Shown here: piece after piece, positions 32,932-43,508 of the stretch
Layout: each line of letters opens with the position of its first letter
Position numbering within the stretch: position 1 is the first letter of the stretch
NCBI GenBank assembly: GCA_028868695.1
Contig: JAGWTZ010000022.1
Coordinates: 1 to 46,221, forward strand
Direction of reading: 5' to 3'
Length of the DNA: 46,221 bases
From: Alphaproteobacteria bacterium
Lineage (GTDB): Bacteria > Pseudomonadota > Alphaproteobacteria > Rhizobiales > Aestuariivirgaceae
Program-made: the position numbers and the translations under genes
The notes under the pieces: model-generated
Told to the model about the DNA's origin: nothing
The model's input: the letters and a program-made list of their open reading frames with translations, nothing else
Databases searched by the model: none

Positions 32932-33080
32932 CCGCCCACTCCTGCCTTGATCTTGTAAACAGTGGTGATGAACACGATGACGATGAAGGCAACCAGCAGC
33001 AGCGCCATGACAAGGGCGCGGGCCTTGCGGCGCTTCATGTCGGCCGGGGAAAAGGCGGGCACGGGCTTGCGCTGTTCCAT
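32928..33080 (-). CDS. 50-residue membrane protein between ctaB and ctaG (CoxF-like)
   Basis: A very small gene that reads [20 protein letters not shown], then a single membrane helix (LVMALLLVAFIVIVFITTVY) and KIKAGVGG. Its ATG (33080-33078) overlaps the ctaB stop and its TGA overlaps the ctaG start as ATGA, so it fills exactly the space between them and is coupled on both sides. Short single-helix proteins in this place occur in other alphaproteobacterial oxidase operons and are sometimes called CoxF. The role, perhaps in oxidase assembly or as a small subunit, is not established. Confidence 0.88.
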   Translation of the reverse strand: MEQRKPVPAFSPADMKRRKARALVMALLLVAFIVIVFITTVYKIKAGVGG

Positions 33081-34024
33081 CACAGCACCGCGCTGAAGGC
33101 CGCAAGGCCCAGAAGCTTTTCCGCCAGGATAAGCGCGAACATCGAGAACAGCCAGAGAATGGAGAAACCGAACAGGCGCTTGGCGGCCTTGTCGCCGCCT
33201 TCGCCGTCTCCCAGCCGGTAAACATCAACGGCTTGTTTCACAAAGGCCGCAGTCATCACGGCTGCACCAGCGGCATAAAGCGCGCCAGCCACGCCAGTCA
33301 GCGCCGGCAAGGCGGCGGCGGCAACGCTCACCAGCGCATAGAGCAGGATCTGTTTGCGGGTTTCGGCGCGGCCCGCCACGTTGGGCAGCATCGGAATGCC
33401 AGCCTTGGCATAGTCGCCCTCGCGGAACAGGGCCAGCGCCCAGAAATGCGGCGGCGTCCACATGAAAATCAGCAGGAACAGCGAAAGCGCGCCAAGGTCA
33501 ACCGTGCCAGTCACCGCCGTCCAGGCGATCACCGGCGGGAAGGCGCCTGCCGCGCCGCCAATCACAATGTTCTGCGGCGTGCGGCGCTTGAGGCCCATGG
33601 TGTAGATGACGACATAGAAGAAGATCGTGAAGGCCAGCATGGCGGCCGCCTGCCAGTTCACCGCCAGTGCCAGCATCACCACCGAGGCCAGCGCCAGCAC
33701 CACGCCAAACCCAAGCGCCTCGCCCGGCAGGATGGCGCCCGATGGAATGGGCCGATTGGCGGTGCGCTTCATCACGGCGTCGATGTCGGCATCATACCAC
33801 ATGTTGAGCGCGCCGGAGGCGCCAGCCCCCACCGCGATGCACAGGATGGTCATGAAGCCGAACCAGGGGTGAATGTGGCCGGGGGCGGCAAACAGGCCAA
33901 CAATGGCCGTGAACACCACAAGCGACATCACCCGCGGCTTGAGCAGCTCGAAATAGTCACGCGCCGAACCCTGCCCGCCAAGGGGCTCATCCAGCGCGTG
34001 GCCATATGTGTGCTCAAGGCTCAT
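33080..34024 (-). CDS. ctaB: Protoheme IX farnesyltransferase (heme O synthase)
   Basis: A 314-residue UbiA-superfamily enzyme that attaches farnesyl to heme b to make heme o, the precursor of heme a. The prenyl-diphosphate motif [20 protein letters not shown] (N-x-x-x-D-x-x-x-D) and the second, [16 protein letters not shown], are intact, with about nine membrane helices. It lies seven bases after ctaD and its stop overlaps the following small gene. Confidence 0.97.
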   Translation of the reverse strand: MSLEHTYGHALDEPLGGQGSARDYFELLKPRVMSLVVFTAIVGLFAAPGHIHPWFGFMTILCIAVGAGASGALNMWYDADIDAVMKRTANRPIPSGAILPGEALGFGVVLALASVVMLALAVNWQAAAMLAFTIFFYVVIYTMGLKRRTPQNIVIGGAAGAFPPVIAWTAVTGTVDLGALSLFLLIFMWTPPHFWALALFREGDYAKAGIPMLPNVAGRAETRKQILLYALVSVAAAALPALTGVAGALYAAGAAVMTAAFVKQAVDVYRLGDGEGGDKAAKRLFGFSILWLFSMFALILAEKLLGLAAFSAVL

Positions 34025-34031
34025 TGCAGGC

Positions 34032-35705
<1,674 letters not shown>

Positions 35706-36593
35706 TTAGTTGGATGCGACGGCATCAGCCGCGGGGCGAATGGTCTTGAGGAAGGCGGCCAGTTCATCAGGCTTCGGGTTCTTCAACTCGAGATCGGCCC
35801 AGGCCTTGAACTTGTCGTCGGAAACCGCCCACACTTCGATGGGCATGAAGGCATGTTCCTTGCCGCACAGTTCCGAGCACTGGCCGTTGTAAACGCCTTC
35901 CTTGGTCACCTGGAACCAGTCTTCGTTCAGGCGGCCGGGAATGGCGTCAATCTTCACGCCAAAGGAGGGAATGGTCCAGGAATGGATGATGCCTTCGGGG
36001 TCGGAAGTCACGATCAGCTTCACGATCTTGCCCACCGGCACCACCACGGGAACGTCGGTGGCCAAGAGATAAGTCACACCCTGTTCCTTGGCCTTGTCTT
36101 CCGGCAGCAGGTAGGAGGTGAAGGACACCTTGGCCGACTTGTCGTCATTGAGGCCGAGGTCTGGGTATTCATAGGTCCAGTTCCAGGACGGGTTGCCGAT
36201 CACCTTGATCGTCATGTCGCCCTTGGGGATCACGCGCTCATAATACAAAAGCTTGAAGGAAGGGATGGCGATGAAGGCCAGGATCAACACCGGCACGATC
36301 GTCCACACCACTTCGAGAAGCGCGTTGTGCGTGGTCTTTGAAGGCACCGGATTGGCCTTGGAATTGAAGCGCAGCATCACATAGATCAGCAGCCCAAGCA
36401 CAAACAGCACAATCAGCGTAATGGTGATCACCAGCCCGTTGTGAAAGCTGTGGATGAACTCTTCAACCGGGGTGGCCGCATCCTGCAGTCCCATCTGCCA
36501 GTTCACCGGCTGGCCCGCCTTCGCGAAAGCCCCAGCCGGCATCAAAAACAGCCCGGCCAGCCCGGCCATCACGCGCGATTTGATCTGTGTCAT
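35706..36593 (-). CDS. ctaC: Cytochrome c oxidase subunit II
   Basis: A 295-residue subunit with a signal peptide (about residues 1-25, ending AGAFA|KAGQ), two membrane helices (the first near GLVITITLIVLFVLGLLIYV) and a periplasmic cupredoxin domain. The CuA ligands are present in GQCSELCGKEHAFMPIEV, together with the upstream His in GIIHSWTIPSFG. No cytochrome c domain is fused, so it is the plain aa3 type. Start ATG 36593 follows GAGG; a frame from 36683 has no ribosome site and lacks the signal peptide at its front. It is the first gene of the oxidase operon. Confidence 0.96.
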   Translation of the reverse strand: MTQIKSRVMAGLAGLFLMPAGAFAKAGQPVNWQMGLQDAATPVEEFIHSFHNGLVITITLIVLFVLGLLIYVMLRFNSKANPVPSKTTHNALLEVVWTIVPVLILAFIAIPSFKLLYYERVIPKGDMTIKVIGNPSWNWTYEYPDLGLNDDKSAKVSFTSYLLPEDKAKEQGVTYLLATDVPVVVPVGKIVKLIVTSDPEGIIHSWTIPSFGVKIDAIPGRLNEDWFQVTKEGVYNGQCSELCGKEHAFMPIEVWAVSDDKFKAWADLELKNPKPDELAAFLKTIRPAADAVASN

Positions 36594-36819
36594 TGACAAA
36601 AACCTCAAAGATTGCGGCACACTCCGCCAAGCGGCGTGTTCACCACAATAACCGTCCAGCCGCAACGGGACAAGGCGCGGCAAAACGTCATTGCAGCCTT
36701 GCGCCGGAATTCTGCCGCATTTGCCCCGTTTAGACTGGCAAAATCGCCCAAAAATGCCGGTTGTCTTTGGGATTTCAGGGGGCTATGCCCGCCACATCTT
36801 GAATAAGGGAAATCGAATC

Positions 36820-37461
36820 GTGAAATTCCAGAAGCTTTGCCAGTTGGCTTTTGCCACCGTGATTCTCGCTGGCTTGTCGGGCGTGGCCTCTGCGCAGGAT
36901 CAAACCCAGGGCCAAACCCCGCCCCCGCCGCCCGGCCTTGGCCCGCGTGTCAGCGGTGGCGCACCCGGCGCCCCGGCTGATCCCAATGCCCCCAAGGTTG
37001 AAACTGTGGCCACCCACAATGGCTGGGTGATCCAGTGCAGCGACCTGCCGGCCCAGAACGGCCAGCCGGCCGGCAAATCCTGCGGCATGTCCCAGACCGG
37101 CAAGACCGACAAGAATGAAGCCATTGGCCTTTCCTTGATCGTCAACCGCGTCAAGGGCCAGGATGGCAAGACCCAGACCATGATGCGCGCCCTGGTGCCC
37201 ATCGGCGTTTACCTGCCCACCGGTGTCGCCATGGAGATTGACGGCACGGCGCTGGAAGGCCGCATGTCCTTCACCCGCTGCAACCCGCGCGCCTGCGAAG
37301 CCTTTGGCGAGGCCTCGGATGCCACCATGAAGAAGTTCCTCAAGGGCAAGGCCGTCACCTTCTATATCTATGACCGCCCCGGCAATGGCTTCCCGGTGAA
37401 GTTCGCGCTGAACGGCTTCCCCGACGGCATCACCGATCTCGACAAATACGTCGGCAAGTAA
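36820..37461 (+). CDS. ialB: IalB-family exported protein (invasion-associated locus B)
   Basis: A 213-residue protein with a signal peptide (KFQKLCQLAFATVILAGLSG, cut after ASA). A Pro/Gly-rich linker (TPPPPPGLGPRVSGGAPGAP) comes next, then the IalB domain: THNGWVIQCSDLP, AGKSCGMSQTG, ALVPIGVYLPTGVAMEIDG, and FTRCNPRACEAF with paired cysteines. IalB promotes red-cell invasion in Bartonella, but homologues are widespread in free-living alphaproteobacteria, where the role is unclear. I chose GTG 36820 because AAGGGA lies nine bases upstream and it begins the signal peptide exactly. It is divergent from ctaC and has its own terminator. Confidence 0.9.
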   Translation: MKFQKLCQLAFATVILAGLSGVASAQDQTQGQTPPPPPGLGPRVSGGAPGAPADPNAPKVETVATHNGWVIQCSDLPAQNGQPAGKSCGMSQTGKTDKNEAIGLSLIVNRVKGQDGKTQTMMRALVPIGVYLPTGVAMEIDGTALEGRMSFTRCNPRACEAFGEASDATMKKFLKGKAVTFYIYDRPGNGFPVKFALNGFPDGITDLDKYVGK

Positions 37462-37489
37462 TCTTCACCGCATCACGGTGAATTGAGTG

Positions 37490-37520
37490 AAGGCCCGCCC
37501 TTTCAAGTGCGGGCCTTTTT
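37490..37520 (+). terminator. Rho-independent terminator of the ialB-like gene
   Basis: AGGCCCGC (37491-37498) pairs with GTGCGGGCCT with a short loop, followed by TTTTT (37516-37520). It lies 28 bases after the stop and 16 bases before tldD. Confidence 0.88.
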
Positions 37521-37535
37521 GCCTATGTATGCGCC

Positions 37536-38957
37536 ATGACCAAGGAAGCTGAAACCGATCTTGCGCCACTGGGTGGCGCCACCGCCCTCAAAGCCATCGC
37601 CGAAACCCTGAACGGGGCCGATGATGGAGAGTTGTTCATCGAGCGCACCCAATCCGAAAGCCTGGTGTTTGATGATGGCCGCCTGCGCTCGGCCTCTTTC
37701 GACGAGAGCGAGGGCTTTGGCCTGCGCGCCGTCTCGGGCGAAACCGCGGCCTATGCCCATTCCTCCATGCTCAACGCCGCCGCCCTGAAGCGGGCCGCCG
37801 AAACCTGTGGCTCAATCCTCACCGCGGGTAAGCCGGCAATGGTCGACATTGCCCCCGCCCCGGCCACGGTGAAGCTCTATGGCAGCGCCAACCCGGTTGA
37901 AGCCCTTGGCTTTGCCGCCAAGGTGAACCTGATGGAGGAAGTGAACGCCTTCACCCGCAGCCTTGATCCGCGCATCAGCCAGGTCTCGGTGACGCTCGCC
38001 TCGTCCTGGCAGCGCGTCACCATCGCGCGCGGTGATGGCAGCCTTTATCATGATGTGCGCCCCCTCACCCGCTTTGGTGTGTCAGTCACCACCAGCGACA
38101 ACCGCACCTCCGGCCAGGGCAGCCATGGCCTGGGCGGCCGCGAGGCGCCTGAAACCTACATCACTGAATCCACCTGGAAGGATGCCGCCCGCGAAGCGGT
38201 GCGCCAGGCCCTGGTGGGGCTGGAGGCCGAGGCAGCACCCGCCGGAGAGATGGACGTGCTTCTGGGCCCCGGCTGGCCGGGCATCCTGCTGCATGAGGCC
38301 ATTGGCCATGGCCTGGAGGGGGATTTCAACCGCAAGGGCACCTCGGCCTTCGCCGGCCTGCTCGGCCAGCGCATCGCCGCCGAGGATGTCACAGTGGTGG
38401 ATGACGGCACCATCCCCGGCCGCCGCGGCTCCCTCACCATTGATGATGAAGGCACTGCCCCCAACTGCACCACGCTGATCGAGAAAGGCATTCTTGTTGG
38501 CTTCATGCAGGACAGGCTGAACGCCCGCCTGATGGGTGTGAAGCCCACCGGCAACGGCCGCCGCCAGTCCTACGCCCATGTGCCGCTGCCGCGCATGACC
38601 AACACCTACATGCTGAACGGCCGCCATCACCCCGATGAGATCCGCGCCTCAATGAAGAAGGGCATCTATGCCAAGAGCTTCGGCGGCGGCCAGGTGGATA
38701 TCACCTCCGGCAAGTTCGTCTTCACCTGCACCGAGGCCTATCTGATTGAAGACGGCAAGATTGGCCGCCCGGTGAAGGGCGCCATCCTGATCGGCGCTGG
38801 CGCCGAGGCGCTGAAGCGCATCGCCATGGTGGGCAATGACATGGCGCTGGACCCCGGCGTTGGCACCTGCGGCAAGGCCGGGCAAGGCGTTCCCGTGGGC
38901 GTGGGCCAGCCCACCTTGCGCATCAACAACCTCACCGTGGGCGGAACCGCGGCGTGA
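37536..38957 (+). CDS. tldD: Metalloprotease TldD
   Basis: TldD, with its partner TldE/PmbA, forms a zinc protease that trims modified peptides such as microcin B17 and, in several bacteria, degrades CcdA. The 473-residue protein has the zinc motif in LLHEAIGHGLEGDFNRKGTS (His-Glu-x-x-x-His) and the C-terminal GTCGKAGQGVPVGVGQPTLR and NNLTVGGTA of the TldD half. No pmbA gene lies in the window, so the partner would be elsewhere. The ribosome site before ATG 37536 is weak. The stop overlaps the next start. Confidence 0.94.
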   Translation: MTKEAETDLAPLGGATALKAIAETLNGADDGELFIERTQSESLVFDDGRLRSASFDESEGFGLRAVSGETAAYAHSSMLNAAALKRAAETCGSILTAGKPAMVDIAPAPATVKLYGSANPVEALGFAAKVNLMEEVNAFTRSLDPRISQVSVTLASSWQRVTIARGDGSLYHDVRPLTRFGVSVTTSDNRTSGQGSHGLGGREAPETYITESTWKDAAREAVRQALVGLEAEAAPAGEMDVLLGPGWPGILLHEAIGHGLEGDFNRKGTSAFAGLLGQRIAAEDVTVVDDGTIPGRRGSLTIDDEGTAPNCTTLIEKGILVGFMQDRLNARLMGVKPTGNGRRQSYAHVPLPRMTNTYMLNGRHHPDEIRASMKKGIYAKSFGGGQVDITSGKFVFTCTEAYLIEDGKIGRPVKGAILIGAGAEALKRIAMVGNDMALDPGVGTCGKAGQGVPVGVGQPTLRINNLTVGGTAA

Positions 38958-39571
38958 TGCAGCCGCCCGCTTTCGTCATCTTTGATATGGATGATGTGCT
39001 CTGCCACTATGATCTCGGCCGCCGCCTGCGCGCGCTGGCCAGGCTGGCCGATGTGACGGCCCGCGACGTGCGCGCCGCGGTGTGGGATTCAGGCTTCGAG
39101 GACCTGGCGGACGCTGGCGGCTACACCGAGGTTGAAAACTACCTTCACGAATTCGGCACCCGCCTTGGCCGCACCATCAGCCTTGAGCAATGGATCGAGG
39201 CCCGCCGCATCGCCATGGTGCCCAGCGAGGATGTGCTCGACCTTGCCCAGAAGCTAGGCGGGCAGGCCTCGCTCGCCATCTACACCAACAATGGCCCCGT
39301 GGTGAAAAGCCATTTCGACAAGCTGTTCCCGGAAGCCGCGGAAATCTTCAAGCAGCGCTACTGTTCCTATGAGTTCGGCACCAAGAAGCCAGACCCCGCC
39401 AGCTTCACCAGGCTCTTGGATGCGCTGGGCCAGAAGCCGGAAAACTGCTGGTTCATCGACGACAAGAAATCCAACGTCCAGGGCGCCCGGATCGCCGGCC
39501 TGCGCGGCCACCACTTCACTGGCTTTGAAGGCCTCGCCGCCGAAGCCCGCAACCAGGGTTTTGAGCTATGA
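38957..39571 (+). CDS. HAD-superfamily hydrolase
   Basis: A 204-residue HAD protein with motif I FVIFDMDDVLCHYD (both Asp present), motif II IYTNNGPVV, motif III Lys in FGTKKPDPASF and motif IV FIDDKKSNVQGA. The layout is like alpha-D-glucose-1-phosphatase (YihX) and epoxide-hydrolase N-terminal phosphatases. The substrate is unknown. ATG 38957 (or GTG 38954) overlaps the tldD stop, and its own stop overlaps the MATE gene as ATGA, so the three form a coupled operon. Confidence 0.88.
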   Translation: MQPPAFVIFDMDDVLCHYDLGRRLRALARLADVTARDVRAAVWDSGFEDLADAGGYTEVENYLHEFGTRLGRTISLEQWIEARRIAMVPSEDVLDLAQKLGGQASLAIYTNNGPVVKSHFDKLFPEAAEIFKQRYCSYEFGTKKPDPASFTRLLDALGQKPENCWFIDDKKSNVQGARIAGLRGHHFTGFEGLAAEARNQGFEL

Positions 39572-40950
39572 ACAACAGGGCGGCGCGTTTCCTCGAGGGC
39601 TCGATCTTCCGTCACGTGGTGGTGATGACGCTGACTGGCGCCTTGGGCCTGATGACGCTGTTCATCGTTGAGCTGGCCGATCTCTATTTCCTTAGCCTGC
39701 TGAAGAACGAGCAGATCACCGCCGCCATCGGCTTTGCGGGAACGCTGGATTTCGCCAATCTCTCCCTGTGCATCGGAACCGGCATTGCCGCTGTCGCGCT
39801 GGTGTCGCGCAGCGTGGGCGCAGGCAACACCCAGCGGGCGAAGGAGTTCGCCACCAATGCCATGATCGTGGCCATCGTCATCTCGGCGGTCTACACGCTG
39901 CTCGTCAACATCTTCATCGGCCCCATCCTCGGCTTTCTCGGCGCAACCGGCGAAACGGCGCATCTCGCAAAGCTTTTCGTGTGGACCATTTCGCCGGGCT
40001 TCATCTTCCTGGCGGGCTCGCTGTCCACCTCCTTCAGCCTGCGCGGCATCGGCGATGCCAAGCGCGCCATGTACAACACCTTGACGGCCGCACTCGTCAC
40101 GCTGGCGCTTGATCCCATTTTCATCTTCGGCCTGGGCTGGGGCATTCAGGGCACCGCGGCGGCCAATGCCATTGCCTATGTGATGGCCTTTGCCGTGGGG
40201 CTTTATGGGCTCGGCGTGCAGAACCGCTTTCTCACCCGCCCGTCGCTGGCCCTGTTCAAGCGTGATTTTCCAGCCGTCTGGGGCATCGCGCTGCCTTCGC
40301 TGATTGCCCAACTCGCAACACCCTTCGCAGCCGGCTACATGACTTATGTGTTCGCGCCCTTTGGTGATGCGGTGATCACAGGCGCCACCGTGGTGAACCG
40401 CGTGGTGCCTGTGGCGTTCGGGGTGATCTTCTCGCTCTCCGGCGCGGTGGGCCCCATCATCGGGCAGAATTTCGGCGCCCGGAATTTCCCGCGCGTCAAG
40501 CGCGCGCTGCGCGATGGGCTGGCCTTCGCCATTCTCTATGCGGCGGCCATGTCACTGGTGTTGTATCTCTTGCGCCACAAGCTGATCGGCGCCTTCCACA
40601 TCGAGGGCCGCGCCGCCGAACTGGTGGATTTCTTCTGCACCTGGATTGCCATTTCCTGGGCGCTGCTGGGCGGGCTGTTTGTGGCTTCGGCGGCCTTCAA
40701 CAATCTCGGCAAGCCGGTCTATTCAACGCTCACCAATTGGGGGCGGGCCACGGTGGGCACCATCCCCTTTGCCATGCTGGGCGCGGCGCTGGCGGGCCCG
40801 GAAACCGCGCCCGAGGGCATTTTGATCGGCATTTCCATTGGCGGCGGCCTGTTTGGCCTCGGCTCAATGTGGCTGGCTTATGCCTTGGTGGCGCAGGTCA
40901 GCGGGCAGCCCGGTGGCCCTGTTCCCAACGCTTCCGCAGCGCCTCGATGA
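39568..40950 (+). CDS. MATE-family efflux transporter
   Basis: A 460-residue multidrug and toxin extrusion protein with about 12 membrane helices in two similar halves. Typical segments are MTLTGALGLMTLFIVELADL, LVSRSVGAGNTQRAKEFATN and IGQNFGARNFPRVKRALRDG. MATE proteins export cationic drugs or metabolites using proton or sodium gradients; the substrate cannot be told. It is coupled to the upstream HAD gene by ATGA. The last 53 bases overlap a possible small gene on the other strand. Confidence 0.93.
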   Translation: MNNRAARFLEGSIFRHVVVMTLTGALGLMTLFIVELADLYFLSLLKNEQITAAIGFAGTLDFANLSLCIGTGIAAVALVSRSVGAGNTQRAKEFATNAMIVAIVISAVYTLLVNIFIGPILGFLGATGETAHLAKLFVWTISPGFIFLAGSLSTSFSLRGIGDAKRAMYNTLTAALVTLALDPIFIFGLGWGIQGTAAANAIAYVMAFAVGLYGLGVQNRFLTRPSLALFKRDFPAVWGIALPSLIAQLATPFAAGYMTYVFAPFGDAVITGATVVNRVVPVAFGVIFSLSGAVGPIIGQNFGARNFPRVKRALRDGLAFAILYAAAMSLVLYLLRHKLIGAFHIEGRAAELVDFFCTWIAISWALLGGLFVASAAFNNLGKPVYSTLTNWGRATVGTIPFAMLGAALAGPETAPEGILIGISIGGGLFGLGSMWLAYALVAQVSGQPGGPVPNASAAPR

Positions 40951-41020
40951 GCTGCGCCAAGGGGCCGTAACCTTCGGTTGAACCAAACTGCCGGGCTTGG
41001 TGATAAGCAAAGTTGTCCAT
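40898..41020 (-). CDS. Possible 40-residue protein divergent from the LysR regulator
   Basis: A short frame reading MDNFAYHQARQFGSTEGYGP then LAQLIEALRKRWEQGHRAAR. AAGGA lies nine bases before ATG 41020, a good ribosome site, and the AT-rich LysR promoter region lies just upstream. The second half is a basic amphipathic helix that recalls the start of DUF1127 small proteins, which often sit divergent from LysR genes in alphaproteobacteria, but the DUF1127 C-terminus is absent. It overlaps the end of the MATE gene by 53 bases. Expression is unproven. Confidence 0.45.
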   Translation of the reverse strand: MDNFAYHQARQFGSTEGYGPLAQLIEALRKRWEQGHRAAR

Positions 41021-41105
41021 GGTAATCATTCCTTAACGTGATGAATTCGTGATTATTCATCGCAGATTCAGATTGATTTATCCAACGAATGTATTTTATG
41101 ATCTT

Positions 41106-41122
41106 CATCACAAAATGTGATG
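41106..41122. promoter_or_regulatory. Palindrome upstream of the LysR gene, candidate operator
   Basis: CATCACA, AAA, TGTGATG is a perfect 7-bp inverted repeat with a 3-bp centre, ending 11 bases before ATG 41134. Flanking GATC on both sides extends the symmetry. The 110-base region around it is much more AT-rich than its surroundings. LysR regulators bind similar dyads and often repress themselves; inferred from position. Confidence 0.5.
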
Positions 41123-41133
41123 GATGATCCGCC

Positions 41134-42009
41134 ATGCCCGCCCTTGATGTTGACCAGCTCAAAACCTTCCTCGCCATTGCCGACAGCGGCAACTTCACCC
41201 GCGCCGCGGAGGAAGTGAACAAGACCCAATCCGCCGTCTCGATGCAGATGAAGCGGCTGGAGGAAACCTTGGGCCGCCCGCTGTTCAGCCGCGATGGCCG
41301 TGCCAGCCGCATGACGCCGGATGGTGAAAGGCTGGTGGAATTTGCCCGCCGCATGGTGACACTGAATGATGAGGCGATCGGCGCCTTCACCCAGCCGGAA
41401 ATCACCGGCACGGTGCGCTTCGGAACCCCGGACGATTATGCCGATCTCTTCCTGCCGGAAATCCTGGCCCGCTTTGCCCGCACCCATCCGATGGTCAATG
41501 TCGATGTTGATTGCAACCAGTCACAAGTGCTGGCCGGCCACATCCGCAACAGTGAGCTGGACCTTGCCGTCGTCACCTTCAATGGCGGCGACATTCATGG
41601 CGAGCCCTTGATGAGCGCCGAACTGGTCTGGGTCACCTCGCCGCGCCATCAGGTGCATCTGGCAGAAACGCTGCCCTTTGCCTCCGCCAGCATTTCCTGC
41701 GGCTGGCGCAAGCTGGCCGAGCGCAAGCTGGAGCAGCACCACAGGCCTTACCGCGTGGCCTATGTCAGCCCGAATTTCTCCACCATCTGCAATGTCGTCG
41801 TTCAGGGCCTCGCCGTGGCCGTGATGCCGCGCATCTGCGTGCGCCCCGGCATGCGCATCCTCACCGAGGCTGAAGGCTTCCCGCCATTGGGCAGCTTTGA
41901 AATCGGCCTGATGACCAAGCCCGGCCGCGCCAGCCCCGCCGCCAAGGCCCTGGCCCAGCACATCCGTGATGGCCTGGGCGCCAACCGCAAACTGCTGGCG
42001 GCAGAGTAA
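41134..42009 (+). CDS. LysR-family transcriptional regulator
   Basis: A 291-residue LysR protein. The N-terminal helix-turn-helix is clear (QLKTFLAIADSGNFTRAAEE then VNKTQSAVSMQMKRLEETLG, residues about 6-45). The effector domain begins near residue 90 (GTVRFGTPDDYADLFLPEIL). The DSGNFTRAAEEVNKTQSAVS segment is shared with rhizobial LysR regulators of the LsrB/AtuR-like group tied to redox or envelope control, but I cannot fix its target. It is divergent from a possible small gene and convergent with gshA. Confidence 0.92.
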   Translation: MPALDVDQLKTFLAIADSGNFTRAAEEVNKTQSAVSMQMKRLEETLGRPLFSRDGRASRMTPDGERLVEFARRMVTLNDEAIGAFTQPEITGTVRFGTPDDYADLFLPEILARFARTHPMVNVDVDCNQSQVLAGHIRNSELDLAVVTFNGGDIHGEPLMSAELVWVTSPRHQVHLAETLPFASASISCGWRKLAERKLEQHHRPYRVAYVSPNFSTICNVVVQGLAVAVMPRICVRPGMRILTEAEGFPPLGSFEIGLMTKPGRASPAAKALAQHIRDGLGANRKLLAAE

Positions 42010-42012
42010 AGC

Positions 42013-43377
42013 TTAAAACGCGGCGGCCTTGAACACGGGCGCAATCTCGCCCTTCCATGGCCCATGAAAGGCTTCAAGCAATCTGTCAGCTTGCGTAAGC
42101 CCGCTGGCTGCCATCTCATCCAACACATCAAGAAATGGCTCTTCGCCAAAACCGCGGGATTTCAAGCCCTTGCGGGCAATTGCCAAGGCATCCACGGCGA
42201 CATCCTTCAGGCTGCGGCCCATGAAGGGCGCCTTGAGGCCAAGTTTCGGCACATCATGGCGCAGCTGCTGGCGCTGTTCGGCGCTTGCGCCCTTCACCAG
42301 ATCCCAGGCGGCATCAAGCGCGGCGTCGTCATAAAGCAGCCCTCCCCACAGGGCCGGCAGCGCGCACAGCATCGGCCCGCGGCCCACATCGCTGCCGCGC
42401 ATCTCGAGATATTTCTTCAGCCGCACTTCCGGGAAGATGGTGGTGAGATGGTCGGCCCAGTCGCGCATCGTGGGTTTCTCACCCGGCAGCTGCGGCAGCT
42501 TGCCGTCCAGGAACTTGCGGAAACTTTCGCCCGCCGTGTTCACGAACTTGCCATCACGCATGGTGAAATACATCGGCACGTCCAGCGCATAATCCACATA
42601 GCGCTCAAAGCCGAAGCCCTGCTCGAACACGAAGGGCAGCATGCCGGCGCGGGCATTGTCGGTGTCTTCCCACACATGGCTGCGGAACGAGAGATAGCCA
42701 TTGGGCTTGCCTTCGAGGAAAGGCGAATTGGCAAACAGCGCCGTGCCCAGCGGCTGCAGCGCCAGCGAGACGCGCAGCTTTTTCACCATGTCGGCCTCGG
42801 AGCCGAAATCAAGGTTCACCTGCACGGTGCAGGTGCGGAACATCATGTCGCGCCCCAGCGTGCCCACCTTGTCCATGTAGGGCGCCATGATGGCATAGCG
42901 GCCCTTGGGCATCACTGGCGTTTCAGCCCGCGTCCACACAGGGGAAGCGCCAAGGCCGAGGAACCCGATGCCAAGCTCATCGCCGATCACCTTCACCTGG
43001 CGCAAGTGCTCCGTCACCTCGCCGCAAGTGTCGTTCACCGTGTTCAAGGGCGCGCCCGAAAGCTCAAACTGCCCGCCCGGCTCAAGCGAGATATTGGCCA
43101 TGGAGTTGGGGTCAGACAGCGCAATGATGTGCTCACCCTCGTGAACGCCATTCCAGCCATACCTGTCGCGCAGGCCCTCAAGCAGCGCCTTGATTGAGCG
43201 CGCGCCCGCATAGGGCACCGGGCCAAGCGTGTCCTTCAGGAAGGGGAATTTCTCATGCTCGGTGCCCATGCGCCATTGCGCCTTGGGCTTCACGCCCTGC
43301 TCAAAATAGCTGACCATCTGGGCGCGAGACTCAATGGTTGCCCGCCCGGCTTCTGTTTCTGGTGTTGGCCCGCTCAA
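42013..43377 (-). CDS. gshA: Glutamate-cysteine ligase, plant/alphaproteobacterial type
   Basis: GshA joins glutamate and cysteine, the first and limiting step of glutathione synthesis, using ATP. The 454-residue protein has the class 3 (plant-type) features WRMGTEHEKFPFLKDT, EGEHIIALSDPNSMANISLE, PGGQFELSGAPLNTVNDTC and FRTCTVQVNLDFGSEADM. The start appears to be TTG 43377, seven bases after AGGGAA; the next ATG would remove conserved residues. Its stop lies three bases from the convergent LysR stop. In rhizobia an LsrB-type LysR regulator controls gshA, so the adjacency is suggestive but not proof. Confidence 0.94.
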   Translation of the reverse strand: MSGPTPETEAGRATIESRAQMVSYFEQGVKPKAQWRMGTEHEKFPFLKDTLGPVPYAGARSIKALLEGLRDRYGWNGVHEGEHIIALSDPNSMANISLEPGGQFELSGAPLNTVNDTCGEVTEHLRQVKVIGDELGIGFLGLGASPVWTRAETPVMPKGRYAIMAPYMDKVGTLGRDMMFRTCTVQVNLDFGSEADMVKKLRVSLALQPLGTALFANSPFLEGKPNGYLSFRSHVWEDTDNARAGMLPFVFEQGFGFERYVDYALDVPMYFTMRDGKFVNTAGESFRKFLDGKLPQLPGEKPTMRDWADHLTTIFPEVRLKKYLEMRGSDVGRGPMLCALPALWGGLLYDDAALDAAWDLVKGASAEQRQQLRHDVPKLGLKAPFMGRSLKDVAVDALAIARKGLKSRGFGEEPFLDVLDEMAASGLTQADRLLEAFHGPWKGEIAPVFKAAAF

Positions 43378-43508
43378 GATCGACTTCCCTGTTGGCCCGC
43401 CTATCTAGGTGTTTGGAATGACAGCGGCAAGACCGTTTTGGTAACAAAGAAGTTTACCATTCAATCTTGGCCTTTCCGCCATGGTTGCAAGGGTGTTAGC
43501 CTGCGGCA

